From Microvirga mediterraneensis (GTDB lineage Bacteria > Pseudomonadota > Alphaproteobacteria > Rhizobiales > Beijerinckiaceae): a DNA stretch of 64,000 bases. The stretch covers positions 1,665,001-1,729,000 of the forward strand of contig NZ_JACDXJ010000001.1 in NCBI RefSeq assembly GCF_013520865.1. The letters run 5' to 3'. This document shows, one piece after another, positions 63,169 through 64,000 of this stretch; within the stretch, counting starts at the first letter, position 1, and each line of letters begins with the position of its first letter. Under the pieces are notes generated by a model, which saw only the letters and a list, made by a program, of their open reading frames with translations, was not told the origin of the DNA and searched no databases. The position numbers and the translations under genes were made by a program.

Positions 63169-63828
63169 TCAACAGGCGGCCCTGTGCTCCAGGATCTCCC
63201 ACAGGGCCCGGTCATGGAAGGTCACGATGGCCCCATCGGCGCCGATCTCCCGCATCTCGTCGGCGGACAGGCCTGTCAGAACGCCGAAGGAGAAGAGGCC
63301 AGCCGCCTTGGCGGCCCTCATGCCCGACGGGGAATCCTCGAAGGCGACGGCCTCCTCGGCCTGAATGCCGAGCCGCTCCAGGGCGGTGAGGTAGGGCAGG
63401 GGATCGGGTTTGCCGCGCTCGACCTGATCTATGGTGATCTTGATCTCGAAACGGTCGGTGATGCCCAGAATGTCCAGGACATGGGTTGCGTTCAGAAGCG
63501 GGGCATTCGTGACCAGGGCAATCTTGACGCCGTGGTTGTCTGCCCAGTCGAGCAGCTCGATCAAGCCTTCGAGCGGCTTGAGTTCGCGCGCGAGGCGACG
63601 GAAGGCAGCCTCCTTGCGGTCGGCATAGGTTTCGTGCTCTTCGACCGGTAGGTGAGGCAGAAGGGACGCGAAGATCGACTCGTTCGTGTGACCGATGATC
63701 GAGGTGCGATAGAGTTCGTCATCGATGACAACGCCCTCGGGGCCGAGGACTTCCGCGAAGGCCTTGAGATGGACGGGATCGCTATGCACCAATGTGCCGT
63801 CCATATCGAAGATCAGGGCTTTGAGCAT
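63169..63828 (-). CDS. HAD superfamily phosphatase/phosphoglucomutase-like protein, 219 aa
   Basis: Start at MLKALIFDMDGTLVH, the HAD motif I (DxD). Motif II is LVTNAPLLN, Lys in VERGKPDP and motif IV in VAFEDSPSG. The cap domain sits between motifs I and II as in beta-phosphoglucomutase/GPH-like proteins. It removes phosphate from a small metabolite; identity unknown. It lies 31 bp upstream of the acetyltransferase, on the same strand. Confidence 0.9.
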   Translation of the reverse strand: MLKALIFDMDGTLVHSDPVHLKAFAEVLGPEGVVIDDELYRTSIIGHTNESIFASLLPHLPVEEHETYADRKEAAFRRLARELKPLEGLIELLDWADNHGVKIALVTNAPLLNATHVLDILGITDRFEIKITIDQVERGKPDPLPYLTALERLGIQAEEAVAFEDSPSGMRAAKAAGLFSFGVLTGLSADEMREIGADGAIVTFHDRALWEILEHRAAC

Positions 63829-63966
63829 GGGAACGTCTCTCAAGAATGTCTGGTCTCGTGATGCAGGAATAGAACGTTCGGCCCCGGAAGGCACCCCGTT
63901 GGAATTGCGGCCCAGCTCTATAGATATTCGAGGACCCGTGAAACCGTATAAAGCGTGATTCCACCG

Positions 63967-64000
63967 ATGGTTCGCATCCTTTTCCGCTTCATCGACGAGA
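63967..64000 (+). CDS. Possible start of a gene leaving the window
   Basis: An ATG opens the hydrophobic reading MVRILFRFIDE and remains open to the end of the window. The N terminus would suit a small inner-membrane protein. The evidence is only 11 codons long. Confidence 0.2.
   Translation, partial: MVRILFRFIDE

Overview
The window is a high-GC chromosomal stretch of an alphaproteobacterium, most likely order Hyphomicrobiales and plausibly Methylobacteriaceae (Microvirga-like). This rests on a class I lysyl-tRNA synthetase, a PodJ-like Sel1 protein, the four-gene ligase-associated repair set, direct-repeat GAAC-N7-GAAC LexA boxes and the palindromic intergenic repeats. Genus is inference. 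I saw no rRNA, tRNA, CRISPR array, transposase or integrase.

Region 1 (0.1-8.9 kb) looks like a DNA-repair island under SOS control. A three-gene operon encodes a small coiled-coil protein, a Rad50/SMC-like ATPase whose two head halves are in swapped order and which ends at a zinc-hook CxxC, and an Mre11/SbcD-like metallophosphoesterase. Around it are a helix-hairpin-helix protein, a conserved hypothetical, a faintly TnsA-like protein, a putative phage-type ssDNA-annealing protein and a RecD2-like helicase. Three perfect GAAC-N7-GAAC boxes sit in good promoters at 1510, 5653 and 5848. This is the best candidate here for an undescribed system.

Region 2 (8.9-19.4 kb) holds mixed housekeeping genes: a processive glycosyltransferase, a solute-binding protein, lysK, an S24-type repressor lacking its catalytic serine, DUF952-pyrD, a MATE transporter, an HSL-type esterase and an orphan NarL-type regulator.

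Region 3 (19.5-29.1 kb) carries the ligase-associated repair set as two blocks: exonuclease-ligase-yjbQ on the minus strand and Lhr-like helicase-PdeM on the plus strand, separated by a methyltransferase and an SDR. A fourth LexA box with a strong promoter faces the exonuclease block. The helicase contains an in-frame palindromic repeat.

Region 4 (29.1-44.3 kb) includes a nitrilase, TauE/TIGR02186, the PodJ-like protein, a MerR-headed beta-oxidation cluster (acyl-CoA dehydrogenase, thiolase, FadJ-like enzyme) and several small enzymes.

Region 5 (44.5-53.5 kb) has a CbrA-like transporter-kinase hybrid, LysR/DoxX, a VOC protein, mscL, an aminotransferase, FucU and an AbrB-like membrane protein.

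Region 6 (53.5-61.1 kb) is a compact catabolic cluster: RpiR regulator, N-formylglutamate amidohydrolase-like hydrolase, ethanolamine-type permease, glutamine-synthetase-like ligase, aldehyde dehydrogenase and Fe-alcohol dehydrogenase. I infer a gamma-glutamylation route for ethanolamine or a similar amino alcohol. The window ends with an FMN reductase/HxlR pair, an AAC(3)-family acetyltransferase and a HAD phosphatase.
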